A stretch of 64,000 bases of DNA from Isoetes taiwanensis. Taxonomy: Eukaryota > Streptophyta > Lycopodiopsida > Isoetales > Isoetaceae. The DNA lies in the NCBI GenBank assembly GCA_021234155.1, contig JAJEKV010000001.1, forward strand, positions 19,237,382-19,301,381, read 5' to 3'. Positions 1 through 10,328 of the stretch are shown one piece after another (the stretch's first letter is position 1; each line of letters opens with the position of its first letter). The notes beneath the pieces were generated by a model. It was not told the origin of the DNA. It searched no databases and saw nothing but the letters and a program-made list of their open reading frames with translations. The position numbers and the translations under genes are program-made.

Positions 1-1366
1 ACCCGTTCTTGTTTAGCTTCCCCTTATGTGAAGTTAGGAGCTCATACTTAATGTGGCCCACAAGAACTGGGTCGTCCTCGTTTTCTTCCTCTTCTTCCTC
101 TTCCTCCTCTAACTCTTCCACGACCTTGCCCTTCCCCTTGTCTTCTTGCTCCAGATAGAAGACGTTTCGCAGGATGCGTTCATCTAACTGATAGCACTGC
201 CATGCTAGTTTCTCTCCATCTGCTTTTCCCTTAAGCCTTTCATATTCCTTATCATCCATAATGGCTATCATAATAATAAGCACATGAGAAAGTTTACTTG
301 CTGTGCTGAAGTCACTGTCCTTGGTTTCATCTATGAGGATCGCCTGTCGTATGACTTTCACGCATTCTAAGTCATTTGCAGCACTTAGAGCATATGCATA
401 GGACATGTCGGAGGGACATATAGTGACGATTGTGTAATGCATTTCTGTCGTGCAACCACTGCATATGTTGAAGAACGTATTATAGTCTTCAAGTGACCAT
501 CTGGCGCCTCGACTATCAAGCACGAAGAGTGTGATATCATGAGGACCTTCACCCACTTCTGGCAAGGCACACTTGAAACCAGTGGACACTTGATAAAAAA
601 ATGTGGATTCCGTCTCCGGGGTCTGCTTCACCAACGCGACTTTTCGTTTCAAGTCGGATGCAACTTTTGTGTGAATTCCACTGATCTTTGCAACGTTCTT
701 CAACTTCTGCTGCTTGACAAAGTCCTTGGACCAAAATACATACTTCTTTAGGTCGTCGTTGGAGACGTTATACTTTTGCATTAGTCCTAACTCCGACAAC
801 GACCACTCTGATGTAAGCCTTTGCAATTCCTCACCAACTGCCTTCTTGAGCACTCTAATATTCTTCAGCTCGTCGCATGCATCTTCAAAGGATTCCATAG
901 CCTTTGTTGCTGAGGTTTTCTTGTAAAGGATTTCCTTTCTGATTAACCTATCCAAGACTGAGATGAGTTCTTGATCTTCTAATCCCTGGGCCTTCCTCAT
1001 CTCTGTTATATGGATATCAAAAATTGATGTGTCAACAGGAGGAAATCTTCCTTGTGAATCTGGCAACTTCTTCTCCACGTAGGGCGCCCCGAGGAATTCA
1101 TTCCATTTCTCCCATACGGGATCTGAAGCAAAACTATCTTGCGGGCATCCTTGGGCACGATTGGTTCTTCTAGCGGCATCACCCTTTTCATCTCCTTTTT
1201 TTTCTTTGATCTGGTGCTCTTGGTCTTGTCCTGTATTATAGTCTGACTAAGTGTCCTTTCCAGCAACTTGAATTCAGCGCTTTTGGACTGCCCCTGTCTG
1301 GTAGGCATTGGCTTCCCATATTCAATCCACTGGTTCCGAGCATGCCGAAGTTGCTCTATATAGGGA
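1..1366 (-). CDS. Element A ParB-methylase gene: exon with methyltransferase-like N-terminal half, running off the left edge
   Basis: An intron acceptor (TTGCAG) ends at 1,367. The exon opens with SPYIEQLRHARNQWIEYGKP, which matches the helical region after the ParB domain in the element B protein. The frame changes once within the A-rich run near 1,195-1,205 (a deletion, or a sequencing indel). After that one open frame runs without a stop from about 1,250 to position 1, over 400 codons. Recognisable parts are: SDPVWEKWNEF (compare RIWDLQNEI in B), MRKAQGLEDQEL (compare REMQGFNDMD in B), and HDITLFVLDSRGARW, which lies where B has QDFTLVIADLRYGF and where beta-class amino-methyltransferases carry D-P-P-Y. 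A very acidic stretch of glutamates follows at about 65-115. The SAM-binding half would lie left of the window. With its upstream exons this is one gene. The methylase assignment rests on alignment to B, so it is moderately sure. Confidence 0.6.
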
Positions 1367-1680
1367 CTGCAAGGAATAACTTCGTTAGCTTTATAATCGT
1401 GAATTCAAACAATCCTTCTAGTTTATAATCGCGCCACGCGCGATTTCATATTAGAAGGCAAATCGCGCCAGGCGCGATTTGCCTTCGCTAAATAGCAAAG
1501 GGTTTTTGAAATAGTAGATGGCTGGCGCGATTTTATATTAGAATACAAATTGCGGCGTGGCTCAACTTGTATTCTAATATAAAATCGCGCCAGCGCGATT
1601 TGCTTATTTGATGGGAAACGTCTACCATCCCAGGAACCCATTGCCTTCTACGAAAAATAAAAATGTGGGAAGAGAATTAC
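1367..1680 (-). other. Intron of element A ParB-methylase gene carrying palindromes
   Basis: On the minus strand the donor GTAATTC begins at 1,680 and the acceptor TTGCAG ends at 1,367. Joining the flanks (AAAAG with TCCCTAT) keeps one reading frame and continues the similarity to the element B protein, so the intron is well supported. Its interior is largely palindromic sequence. Confidence 0.65.
1427..1592. repeat. A-type palindromes and hairpin inside the intron
   Basis: There are three units. At 1,427-1,446 is an imperfect AATCGCGCC-A-CGCGCGATT. At 1,455-1,485 is a 31-bp palindrome centred on A1470, with core CGCGCCAGGCGCG (centre CCWGG) and arms AAGGCAAAT. At 1,523-1,548 and 1,567-1,592 are 26-nt inverted arms that end in TGGCGCGATT and enclose an 18-nt loop. 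The same core recurs at 4.5-5.2 kb and in element C. Confidence 0.9.
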
Positions 1681-2107
1681 CTTTTGTATAGGAAAGTTTT
1701 TCCCATGTCATTTAGGAGTGCGCTTATTTTTTCGAAGGTTTAAGCGGTGTTGTTGACCCGCTCGGGGAACCGGCGGTTTCGATGTATATCTGACTTATAG
1801 AACAACCGATTTCGGTATCGTGCCTTCTTGATGAGAATCTTCTGGGCCTCTATTGAATGCTGGCCATCTATTATCATAAAATGTATGTCTGGGTTCTCGA
1901 TGAAGTCCTCCGGCTTGCTCCGGATGATTACCTTTTTGTTCTCGGTATCGTAGGCACTACATCCGCAGCATTGGCACATACGGATTTTCGATCATCTTTG
2001 TTCAATATCTCCAAGGTCTTTGCTTGTCATACCTTCTGCTGATATAAATAGCTTTAGTGGACTGAAAAGCTTGCCCACGTTGATTTGGATGTGTGAAGTG
2101 AGGCCCA
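1681..2107 (-). pseudogene. Element A ParB-methylase gene: ParB-like domain exon
   Basis: Read on the minus strand from about 2,107, the frame gives INVGKLFSPLKLFISAEGMT, then SKDLGDIEQR, a TGA (about 2,003-2,005), and SKIRMCQCCGC. It continues with IIRSKPEDFIENPDIHFMII and DGQHSIEAQKIL. The segment D-G-Q-H-S-x-E-A is the hallmark loop of ParB-type domains (bacterial ParB has D/G-x-x-R/H around this loop), and it aligns with LGGNHSFKARRQ in element B. A second in-frame stop (TAA at 1,740-1,742) lies before TFEKISALLNDMGKTFLYK, after which the exon ends at donor position 1,681. The two stops suggest decay, though the domain remains readable throughout. The likely role is DNA binding or nuclease-like; the family does both. 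Confidence 0.6.
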
Positions 2108-2433
2108 AATGGATACTTGTCGGCATATTTTTTCGCTTTGCTCATTGCCTCCAACCGCCTGGCCTTGTCATCGTCACTTGTAAGGTCCTTTGTCCTTACA
2201 GTAGTTTCCCCCGCCTCTAGAGCTAGCTTCTTCCTTGTCCTTCACCGCTGTAAGTAGACACGGGGGCCTCGTGCTAATGGCTCGTCGAGCAGGTGTAAGC
2301 CCTCGCATATTCTTATAGGAGTCAATGGCTCGCCACACCATCCAGCCAAATTTGAAGAGGTTATCGGCCATGTCGCCCCGATCTTAAAGCGTCTCTCTTT
2401 AAAAGAGCTCGCGACCGCATCGATTGATCTTCT

Positions 2434-2957
2434 TTAGGCTTTTCTTATGTTTTTGCCCACTTCAACTAGCACGTAACGTAAAGAATCGTCCCGTACTTCA
2501 CATGTAATAAGAATTCCTCGCTTCTTCATTTGATCGGTCTCTCTTAACCTTGACATGAATATGAGGTCCGTCTTCCCACCAGTTTTGAATATCTCCACAT
2601 ACCATTCGACCCCTCTATAAGATCTTCTTCCGGACATGGAGGTTCTACGAGCCTTTATTATTCGGATGTATCTTCTAACGCCAATACATGCCGCAGTGCG
2701 TAATAAGTAACATCTTCTTCGTCCTTTGCCTTTTTCGATGTAGAGGTCTCGCCTTGCTTGGTCCTCCCTCTTTTGATTGTCTTTTGTGATCCCGCGGAAA
2801 TTACAAAGACATGGGTTAATCTTTTATGCTCAAATAAATGCCGTCGACACATATGCAACAAAACGCCGCTTGGCGCCGATTTGAAAATGAATGCACAAGC
2901 AAGTTCATTTAGTTTATTGGGAGTCCGGGGAGCAGCGGTAGCGTTTTGTCCCGTCAA
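2434..2957 (-). pseudogene. Element A ParB-methylase gene: N-terminal domain region
   Basis: Two overlapping frames are open here on the minus strand. The upstream one (2,957-2,658) includes a basic patch, KTIKRGRTKQGETSTSKKAK, and ends in ALRHVLALEDTSE. The downstream one (2,637-2,434) begins SGRRSYRGVEWYVEIFK and continues ILITCEVRDDSLRYVLVEVG. The segment G-V-E-W-Y-V resembles QTQWFVTRG at the start of the element B protein, so this is probably the same N-terminal domain. The frames do not join without a small intron or a frameshift. A further open piece lies at 2,371-2,174. I do not recognise the N-terminal domain. Confidence 0.4.
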
Positions 2958-3382
2958 AATGTAACAAATACGGCCATGCGCTTTTTAGAAGTGACCCGAA
3001 AGATAAAGAAACTAATGTAATGCCTAATTAAATCAAGCGCCCGGGCGTTTTGTCCGAATCAAAATGCTCAGGACACAACTAACTATAAAAATGCAACTTA
3101 AAGAGTTGAATCTTCATCGAGGAGGACACAACTAACTATAAAAAAACACAACTAGCTCTTGAATCTTTGTTCAACTAAGTATACAAGCTTCAAGCAAAGA
3201 CATCTGTAATTAAAGTACACATTAAGCATTTGTTTCCATACATTTTTGGGACATATGAACTCAAACATTAGAGGACACATGCTTCTTATTGGATAATAAC
3301 TATATTATTACAGAAGAACATCCTAAAAACCCTAACAAAAAAAAGGGACACGAGAGATCAATTACTGAGAAAAAAAAGCGGA

Positions 3383-3508
3383 TCAATTACCCGAGGCTTT
3401 GTTGGATTTGTGCTTTACGTGTTCAGCAGCCTCCGTGCTTTGCATTTGTGCTTTGATGTCGCCCACCTCTCTACCGGCCACGCCGCTGCGAGATCCTCTA
3501 GACGCCAT
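3383..3508 (-). CDS. Possible first exon of the element A ParB-methylase gene
   Basis: A short ORF begins at ATG 3,508: MASRGSRSGVAGREVGDIKA, then QMQSTEAAEHVKHKSNKASG. It ends at a GGTAATT sequence that could be a splice donor. It is the first good start codon upstream of the N-terminal region, in the same strand. Whether it is really joined to the exon near 2,957 cannot be shown from sequence alone. Confidence 0.3.
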   Translation of the reverse strand: MASRGSRSGVAGREVGDIKAQMQSTEAAEHVKHKSNKASGN

Positions 3509-3768
3509 TGAGCGCAAGTGCGGATAGTATGAGACTGGGATTTTGGTTTAAACTTATATGTATGCGTTCATAATCTTGGCCGTCAGATTTAAAACCGTAA
3601 ATTCAAATTCGCGTCCTTTTAAATTTATACCGCCTTAATTAACCGCCCGTCCCGCTCATTTACAAATTTAAAATTGTGTTTTTCTTTTTAGTGCAATTTC
3701 AAGAACCATTAATTATTAATTTCAAGAAACGCATATGTGGCAATCTACTACCACCTAATCGGCCACCT

Positions 3769-3875
3769 ACTATCAGAGCGCCCAAGATCATTCCTACTAT
3801 CAGAGCGCCCAAGATCATTCCTACTATCAGAGCGCCCAAGATCATTCCTACTTTCAGAGCGCCCAAGAACAATCT
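3769..3875. repeat. 27-bp minisatellite, four units
   Basis: The unit ACTATCAGAGCGCCCAAGAT plus CATTCCT is repeated three times almost perfectly from 3,769. A diverged fourth unit (ACTTTCAGAGCG) and a partial fifth follow. The next sequence (to 3,930) repeats CAATCCCATTCGAT twice. No coding role seen. Confidence 0.9.
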
Positions 3876-3929
3876 TCTATCAGAGCGCCTACAATCCCAT
3901 TCGATCGAGCCGCCTTCAATCCCATTCGA

Positions 3930-4510
3930 TGTCTGCTGAACTATGGTGAGTGTGATTCCATTCCGAATGCATTCTCTTGTTCTCTATTTTTCGTCCTCTA
4001 TTTTTTCCAATGAATTCTGGTTCTTTATCAGTGTCGGAGAAGAATGCTATCTTTTAACAGCAAACTTGAAGCGCCGAGTAGGCTTATGTAAAATCGAAGA
4101 TCTGAATCCAAATTCTATGTGTCATGGTGTTCCTCTTGGAAACAGTTTACGAAGATTTCCATTATAAACCGCAATTATGAAGATGAGGCTCTTCAAGAAG
4201 ACATCCCGGTGGCGTCTGGTTGGTGAAAGTGTGGGCACATTTGTAGCATGGCCAAAAGAACGTCTGAAAAAGGTATGTATATTTGGATATTCAAAAAAAA
4301 AAAGAATATATCATATCATCTGCGTGATGTTGTGAACTTTGAATTCTTTGATGGTCTTTAGCCAGTCTTATCAACCCCATGAAACTACACATTAATGAAA
4401 ATATGTAGTTTCTTGGGGTTGGTCATCTTGGCGGAGGGCATCACAGATTCAATGTTTTCGACATTGCATATAAAAAAAAAATAAACTAATGACGAAAAAG
4501 TATAGTGCAA
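3930..4510. other. Noncoding stretch in element A
   Basis: Only short open frames occur here and none resembles a known protein. An inverted pair around 4,365-4,430 (CAACCCCATGAAACTACA and TGTAGTTTCTTGGGGTTG) could form a stem of about 18 bp. Confidence 0.5.
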
Positions 4511-4514
4511 AATT

Positions 4515-4596
4515 GCGCCAGCGCCGAAGTTTGTATTCATATTCCAAAAAAGTTATGTACATTTCTTCTTCTGCAAAAATGCGCCAGGCGCGAATT
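4515..4596. repeat. A-type palindromes, left of the small ORF
   Basis: Two copies occur: a degenerate one at about 4,515-4,526 (TTGCGCCAGCGCC) and a better one at 4,579-4,596 (ATGCGCCAGGCGCGAATTC). Both contain the GCGCCAG core seen in the intron at 1.4-1.6 kb. Confidence 0.8.
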
Positions 4597-4606
4597 CTTT
4601 CTATCT

Positions 4607-5026
4607 CTACAATATGTCACACAGGCCCACTTCATCTGCCCAATCCCGCAAGAAGTCCCACCTGAACCACCCTGATATGACAGGATCCTCATCTTCCCTG
4701 CGGATGTCGAGTCTCCAAACCAGAGTGTTGTATCGATCCCTGATACTATAAATCAAATCCTTGTACTTATTTGTTGGCATGAGCCTTACTAAGAGCATGA
4801 GGAGTCTGATATGTCCATAGATGCGATGGAAGTGTACCCATGGCCCCTCTAATGGATTCTCCAACTCTCTTTGAACGTTTTGAACAGCACACTCAAGTAA
4901 TATCTTGTACAGGGTCCAGAGTTGATGGTCGTCCAGGGAACTAGAACCAGCCAGTGTATTTGAACCAGCCAGTGTCCATGCATAAGGAAAATCCATGGCA
5001 CTAGAACGAGAGAAAGTAATTAGCAC
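4607..5026 (-). CDS. Unrecognised 139-residue protein between palindromes
   Basis: A clean ORF of 139 codons. The second methionine (MDFPYAWTL) is an equally possible start. The protein has two copies of LAGS(N/S) near the N terminus, then a helical-looking middle (WTLYKILLECAVQNVQRE, YGHIRLLMLLVRLMP), and ends W-F-R-W-D-F-L-R-D-W-A-D-E-V-G-L. It is rich in tryptophan and leucine. A-type palindromes sit immediately on both sides. It shares its strand with the ParB-methylase gene and could be an upstream exon of that gene or a separate accessory gene. I see no counterpart in element B and assign no function. Confidence 0.45.
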   Translation of the reverse strand: MLITFSRSSAMDFPYAWTLAGSNTLAGSSSLDDHQLWTLYKILLECAVQNVQRELENPLEGPWVHFHRIYGHIRLLMLLVRLMPTNKYKDLIYSIRDRYNTLVWRLDIRREDEDPVISGWFRWDFLRDWADEVGLCDIL

Positions 5027-5036
5027 AGATCTATTT

Positions 5037-5172
5037 CACACGCGCCTGGCGCGATTTGTATAGAGCCGTATGAAATTGAAATGCCAAACTAAAAACGCGC
5101 CTGGCGATTTGATTTGATTAACCTAGTGGAAAACGTAACCCAAAAAAATAGAAATGCGCTGGCGTGATTTCT
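5037..5172. repeat. A-type palindromes, right of the small ORF
   Basis: Three copies: ACGCGCCTGGCGCGATTTGT at 5,039-5,058 (near perfect), ACGCGCCTGGCGATTT at 5,095-5,110, and TGCGCTGGCGTGATTT at 5,155-5,170. They decay progressively away from the ORF. Confidence 0.85.
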
Positions 5173-5206
5173 CCCATTCCAACATATTATTCTAACAAAA
5201 TGCATA

Positions 5207-5560
5207 ATGCAGAATGCAGAATGCAGAATGCAGAATTCAAAATATAAAGCCAGTATTAGTTCATTGTTTAGTTCATTGTTTTAGTTCATTATTTAGAGCA
5301 GATAGAGGAAGAGCTAGTGAAGATCTATGATCTATGATCATAGATCATAGATCATAGAGCAAGATCATAGAGCAGATATGATCTATGATCATTATTTACT
5401 TCATTATTTCAGATCATTAATTAGAACAGATAGAGGAAGAGCTCGTGAAATAGAATAACTTCATTATTTTAGATCATTAATTAGAACAGATAGAGGAAGA
5501 GCTAGTGAAATAGAATAAGAGCAGATCATATAGGCAAGATCACAGAACAAGATCATAGAG
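5207..5560. repeat. Microsatellite and short tandem duplications
   Basis: A (GCAGAAT)n run lies at about 5,210-5,238. It is followed by repeated blocks of AGATAGAGGAAGAGCTAGTG and runs of ATCTATGATCATAGATC, which are self-complementary. No coding signal. Confidence 0.8.
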
Positions 5561-6800
5561 CAGGATATTCTGATTCATGTAAAAGTAACTGATTAACTGA
5601 TTAAATTAATCGTGGTAAATATAACCGATGCATGTAAAAGTAAATAACATGCTTTACGTAAAATAACTAAAAAGAATGAGAGATACTAACCTATTTGTGT
5701 TCTGTACCCGAGAATTGAGCCTTTGACTTCGAGCCGAAACCAAAAGATCGAAAACCAAAGTAATAGCAGCTAGAAGCCGAGTAGCTTTAACACAAAAAAC
5801 CAAAGTTATTCAAAGTCAGAGAGATTGTACAGAGCCAAAAAACCTTGGAGAATTCTGCCTACAAACCTTGGAGCCGAAAACAACTTTGAGCCGAAAACCC
5901 TAAGCTCGAAAAGCCGAGTTTAAAGCATATAGAAGCCGAGTTTAAAGAAGATAGAAGCCTAAAAGTCGAGATTGATCTTGAGATAGAAGCCGAGAAGCAA
6001 ATAGAATTCGGATTGAAGCAGCATTGAAGTGTCTAGATAGCCGATTGAAGCGGATAGATAGCCGTAAAAGAAAAGCTCGAAAAGAGAAGCGAAAAGCTCA
6101 AAGCAGATAAACAAAAAAGCTCGAAGCAGAGATAGCGAAAAGCTTCACGTGAATGAAGTAGATAGATAGATCGAAAGCAGGAAATAAAAGCTCGAAAGCA
6201 GAATAATATAAAAAGCTTCGTAATGCAAAAAAAAGCAGAGTTGAAAGTGCACCATAAAAGTTATAAGAGTTCGAAAGCGCATTGAGTTTGAAGTTCGAAA
6301 GAGAGACGTAAAATTTGGAAAAGTGGGAAAGGGATTGTAAACCGGAAATAATAACCGCTTTAAAAATTTCAGTACCAGCGCCATAATAAGCGCCTTTGAA
6401 CATTTATTGCAAGGGTTATATAAGTTATAAGATTTAAGGTTAATAGTTTTAAGGTTTATAAGTTAAGGCTATTAGTTAAGGTTAATATTTTTAAGTTCAT
6501 AAATAAGGTTATAAGTTTAAAAGTTTATGAATTTGAATTTAGAAGTTTTAAGTTTTAGAAGTTTTAGGCTAAGGTTATATTTATTGAAGGTTAGAAGTTT
6601 TAACCTTACAACTTCTAACCTTAAAAGTGCTAACCTAAAAGCCTTAAAGTTGTTTTAAAGGTTACAACATTAAAGGTTATTATAAGTTAATATATTATAG
6701 GTTAACTTATTATTATTATAGATTAAGTTATTATAGGTTATTAAGGTTATTATTAAGGTTAACTTTCATTTAAGAACATGTTAGGAGATGTTATTTGGAT
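5561..6800. other. AT-rich intergenic stretch with simple repeats
   Basis: The first part (5.7-6.2 kb) is a degenerate repeat of GAGCCGAAAA and AGAAGCCGAG. The second (6.4-6.8 kb) is built of TTAAGGTTA and TTATAAG variants. The open frames at 6,098-6,403 on the minus strand follow from this composition and I do not treat them as genes. Confidence 0.6.
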
Positions 6801-6842
6801 ATGCTAACTTACTATAGGTTTTATTCATTTTAGGTCAATGGC

Positions 6843-7553
6843 ATGCAAAATGCTAAATCCCCCAAGGCCCCCAATGATGGTGATCAAGGCAAAGAAAAAT
6901 CCCCAACTAATGAAGATGACAAAGATGATGGGAAAGGAAAGGAAAAGACCAGAAATGAAAAGGATGAAGATGACAAAGATGATGGCAAAGGAAAGGAAAA
7001 GACCTCAAATGAAAAGGATGATGCCACAGGAAAGGAAATTGTACTTTATACTAGGGTCGATTGGAAAAACAAAAAGGTCAAGATCCTGCATGCATGCAAC
7101 AGAGAGGCAGTAGGAGAAGGGATTATTGTTCTAGCAGATCCTATCAATGCAGTGAATGATGAAAGATTAGGGGAGGACAGGTTAGGTGTGGCAATCTCAA
7201 AATTATATGACAATTGGAAGGAAAAGGGTTCAGGCAAACAAGAATGCCTAGCTTGTGTGAAGCAACTAGAGGTTCCAACTATTGTTGCATGGCCTAGGGA
7301 CAGTATTCAACTGGAGGGGAACTACACGTTTCCTATAGATGTAGAACCATTGTCAATAATGTTTACACAGTGTAGCAAGAGGCCACTTCCAACTTTCAAA
7401 CATTATCCCACCAAAAGATGCAAGTCGATTATGATTGTTCTCCGGGAAGCTATGATGAAGGTTAGAGGAGGTGAATGTTGTTGTTTTTCTTGTGTTAGAA
7501 TGTTCACAATGAGAGGAGTTGGTGGGAGCAAGAGCTACATATCAGGAACATAA
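6843..7553 (+). CDS. Acidic-repeat protein resembling the C-terminal domain of plant En/Spm (Ptta) transposon proteins
   Basis: A 236-codon ORF. Residues about 20-65 hold two imperfect copies of a charged repeat (DDKDDGKGKEKT followed by NEKD). Residues 66-160 read VLYTRVDWKNKKVK, then EGIIVLADPINAVNDERLG, and end IVAWPRDSIQLEG. This order (V-x-L-Y, then a D-P-x-x-x-V segment, x-L-G, then A-W-P-x-x-x-I-x-L) resembles the short domain often found in plant proteins annotated as transposase Ptta/En/Spm. The tail is cysteine-rich (CCCFSC). The start at 6,843 is the tool-like longest choice; another frame is open to 7,113 at the repeats. It may be the N-terminal part of the DUF7869 protein downstream or a neighbour gene. 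Confidence 0.45.
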   Translation: MQNAKSPKAPNDGDQGKEKSPTNEDDKDDGKGKEKTRNEKDEDDKDDGKGKEKTSNEKDDATGKEIVLYTRVDWKNKKVKILHACNREAVGEGIIVLADPINAVNDERLGEDRLGVAISKLYDNWKEKGSGKQECLACVKQLEVPTIVAWPRDSIQLEGNYTFPIDVEPLSIMFTQCSKRPLPTFKHYPTKRCKSIMIVLREAMMKVRGGECCCFSCVRMFTMRGVGGSKSYISGT

Positions 7554-7556
7554 GTG

Positions 7557-10118
7557 TGATAGCGGGAGGAATTTCAGTACACCATATTTGGCTATGCAAT
7601 TTGGGATGAAAGATCAAAGAAGAAAAGATTCCCATTGAATGGAAAGTGGATATGTTCAAAAGCATGGATGGCTATACATGGAATTCCAACCTCTTCTTGG
7701 CACAACCCGGCAAAAGAGACATGAAAATGGTAGTAAAATTGCATTGCATGGGAACACCGGCCTGGTAAGGCCTACCTCAAGAACTATAGCCAAAGGAAAT
7801 ATTTGAAAGATATGTGGATTTCAATGCGCAGAAAACATGCCACATAAGAGTAAGAAGGATGAGCAGGGGTAGAGTTATTGTTGAAAAGAGATTGCCATCC
7901 CATTGTACCTTAAGAGCATATTAGAGGAAATAAATGCATTGCTTGGGAACTTGGAGTGGCCTCTATATCCCAGCCCGGTTTTAGTAGGCTATGGAATAGG
8001 CATTTCAAGCATGTGACCATAGCAACTTCAAACAACTTTGCCAAGTGCAATTTATGTGCCAAGCTGAAGGAGACACTAGCTGCAACCAAGTCTAAGGGCA
8101 AAGATAAGGGAACATATGAAGGACCATATGACAGATCAACTATCATGTAGATCAACTTATTGGATGTGGAGGACCTTATCTGCAATGGAACCTAATAACT
8201 ATCTATGTATTGGGTAAAAGCATGTTAGGGTGTACCACTTTTGGAACCTGCAAAAGTACATACACTAGGTACTTCAGAACTGGGTACTTTCTCATTTTTA
8301 TTCTCATTAAAACTAGTACAAAGGTCCAAAATAAAAGTCAAGGATGCATTAATATTCAAAGTTAAGATAAAGATAATGCTACTGGAGACCAAAATATATA
8401 TAAAAGTTCTAAAATGTAACTTTTATTGAGACATTACACGGGTACCCAGTACCCAGTCCTGGGTACCTTTTTAGGTACTTTTTTGGTCACTAAATAATAC
8501 TTTTTAAGGGACACCCTAACATGCTTTTACCCTATTATACATGATAAAATGGACCAACAGAAGACTTGTCTTCCACAATTCAAGTACATTCCTAAGTCAT
8601 GTGGAAGATCATACCCTTTGCAGATTTCAATGACTGGGGCAATATTGCATGGGCAGTCTCAGACCTATTATGGCCATTTCAGTTTAGAGTTGTGGAGTGA
8701 TGGTCCAGATTTTCACATTGGGAGTATCATGAGGTGTTTAAGAAACTATGAGAAGGGTTACAATGGTCACCTACAGGATCCTACAGCTAGCCAGGCACTA
8801 CATAGTGCATTGTTGGATGGAACCCCTAATAGTATTGAAAAGTTTAGCAAGGCAAGATTTAGGAGGAATGGACCTAATGAACATGTTGGAGCTTCAACAT
8901 CTCGTGCTAAACCTCGAGATCTGCCCGAAAGTTCCTCTTGCAACTAGATAATTGTCTTTGGTCAAAATAAGAACGGTGGATGTTTTCTTTCCTATCCTAC
9001 TTAACAGTTTGTGGGTGTTTTTGAAAGAGTCAATTTGGGGTTCCTAATGCGGGACATACTCATGAGGATGTGGATGCATTGTTTGGAAAATATAGTCATG
9101 TATTGAGACAATGCCGGTTACCAACTTTCCCAGGCTATTGGAAATATTTCATGGATGTACAAATCCATCTCCTATAGGATCTATCATAGAAGAAGTGCCT
9201 GATTGGAAGAGTTTTGTGGATGGTTATGCTCTCGACATGGAAGGTCATTCTAGACCTCTTCAATTCACTTTTGGGTGAGAGAAGGGATTCCAATCATGCA
9301 ATGGAAAATGAGACCTTCCGGAGGAGAAGTGGAGAGGTGGGGCAGAAATTTGGCCTTGAGGGGATGCAAATGGCAAGCCTATGATACCTCCTGGTCAACC
9401 AAAAGCTCTAAAACCAACTGAAGAAGTCAAGCAATTGGGATTGACTAAGGATGGCATCAATGACTACATCAAGCATTGGCAAACTAATTCAGATGACACA
9501 AATCGTGCATTGATAGATTATTGGAAGAAGGTGATCAACTTGTTGGATGAGGTAGACACATCCTCTGAAGAGCTGAAAGAAGGGTGGTTCCCTAAAAGTA
9601 AGTGGAAAACATTAGCTGGCCGACGAAGATGATGGTACCATTAGTAGCATTGTGAAGGCATATGCTCCTCCTCAATCGATAAACACTATGTTGGTCCTAA
9701 GAAGGATAGGCCAAAATATCTAGGCATGGATTGTTATGAACCTTCTAATCGACGTGGAGTGCCACCAATTTGTAGTAGTAAAACCAAAGAGATCTAGAGA
9801 CCTATCCAGTGTGGTTGGGATGGACTATCTCGGATATTTGCAAAGAAGAAGGTGATGTTAACTTCAATAAGGTGCGCGTGGAATGGTGGTGTCCAGTACA
9901 TCAGTTGAGTAATGTCACCGATAAAGAAAGATATTGATTGTTGGACAAAGAGGTGGAGGAGAAATCCAAGTGATCCCGATCTTTGGCTAGACGTTGAAAC
10001 CCAGTATTGTACTCGTGGACTCCAAAAACTATTCCTAGTAAAACAAATGAGAGTTACAATACCTCAGGATGTAAGGAATAAGGTTCTCATATCCTTGGGG
10101 ATGCTAGTGGAAAAATGA
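7557..10118 (+). pseudogene. Element A DUF7869-type transposase-like gene, decayed
   Basis: The gene is broken into several frames but all landmarks of the element B protein occur in order. KWICSKAWMAIHGIP (about 7,650-7,690) matches the V-C-Q-K-C-F region. GNTGLVRPTSRTIAKGN is the G-N-T-G-x-R-P motif. FSRLWNRHF and CNLCAKLKETLA (8.0 kb) match FTRLWKSEF and CSRCAELKSQRE. MDQQKTCLPQFKYIPK (8,549) holds the first acidic residue, LLQLDNC (about 8,935) the second, and GHTHEDVDALFGKYS (9,052-9,095) the third motif. Near 9,840-9,930, DICKEEGDVNFNKVRVEWW matches DTVKEEGLVTKLKIHWL of the C-terminal F-W domain in B. A MITE interrupts the gene at 8,212. Multiple stops and frameshifts make it non-functional. 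Confidence 0.75.
8212..8532. mobile_element. 321-bp MITE inserted in the element A transposase gene
   Basis: Perfect 22-bp terminal inverted repeats occur at 8,212-8,233 (GGGTAAAAGCATGTTAGGGT plus GT) and 8,511-8,532. TATT directly precedes and follows the element, consistent with a 4-bp target duplication. The interior contains GGTACC-type self-complementary stretches (GGGTACCCAGTACCC at about 8,439). Removing the element with one TATT makes the flanking transposase frame continuous up to MDQQKTCLPQF, so it is a clean insertion into a once continuous exon. Confidence 0.9.
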
Positions 10119-10328
10119 AAAACAATTACTATGTATCTTTTCTACAGTTAATAAAAGTTGTGTACTACTTGAGTTCCATGATATATGATTTTGTAATTTG
10201 AAGTTAAGGTGTGAGTTTATATTCCCGTGTGTGATTATATGTTAACGTCTATTCTAGTCTAAGGGCAACAAAGTTACTAAAAAAGTGAATTTAACAAAGT
10301 TACTAAAAAAGTGCAATATAAAATTTAT

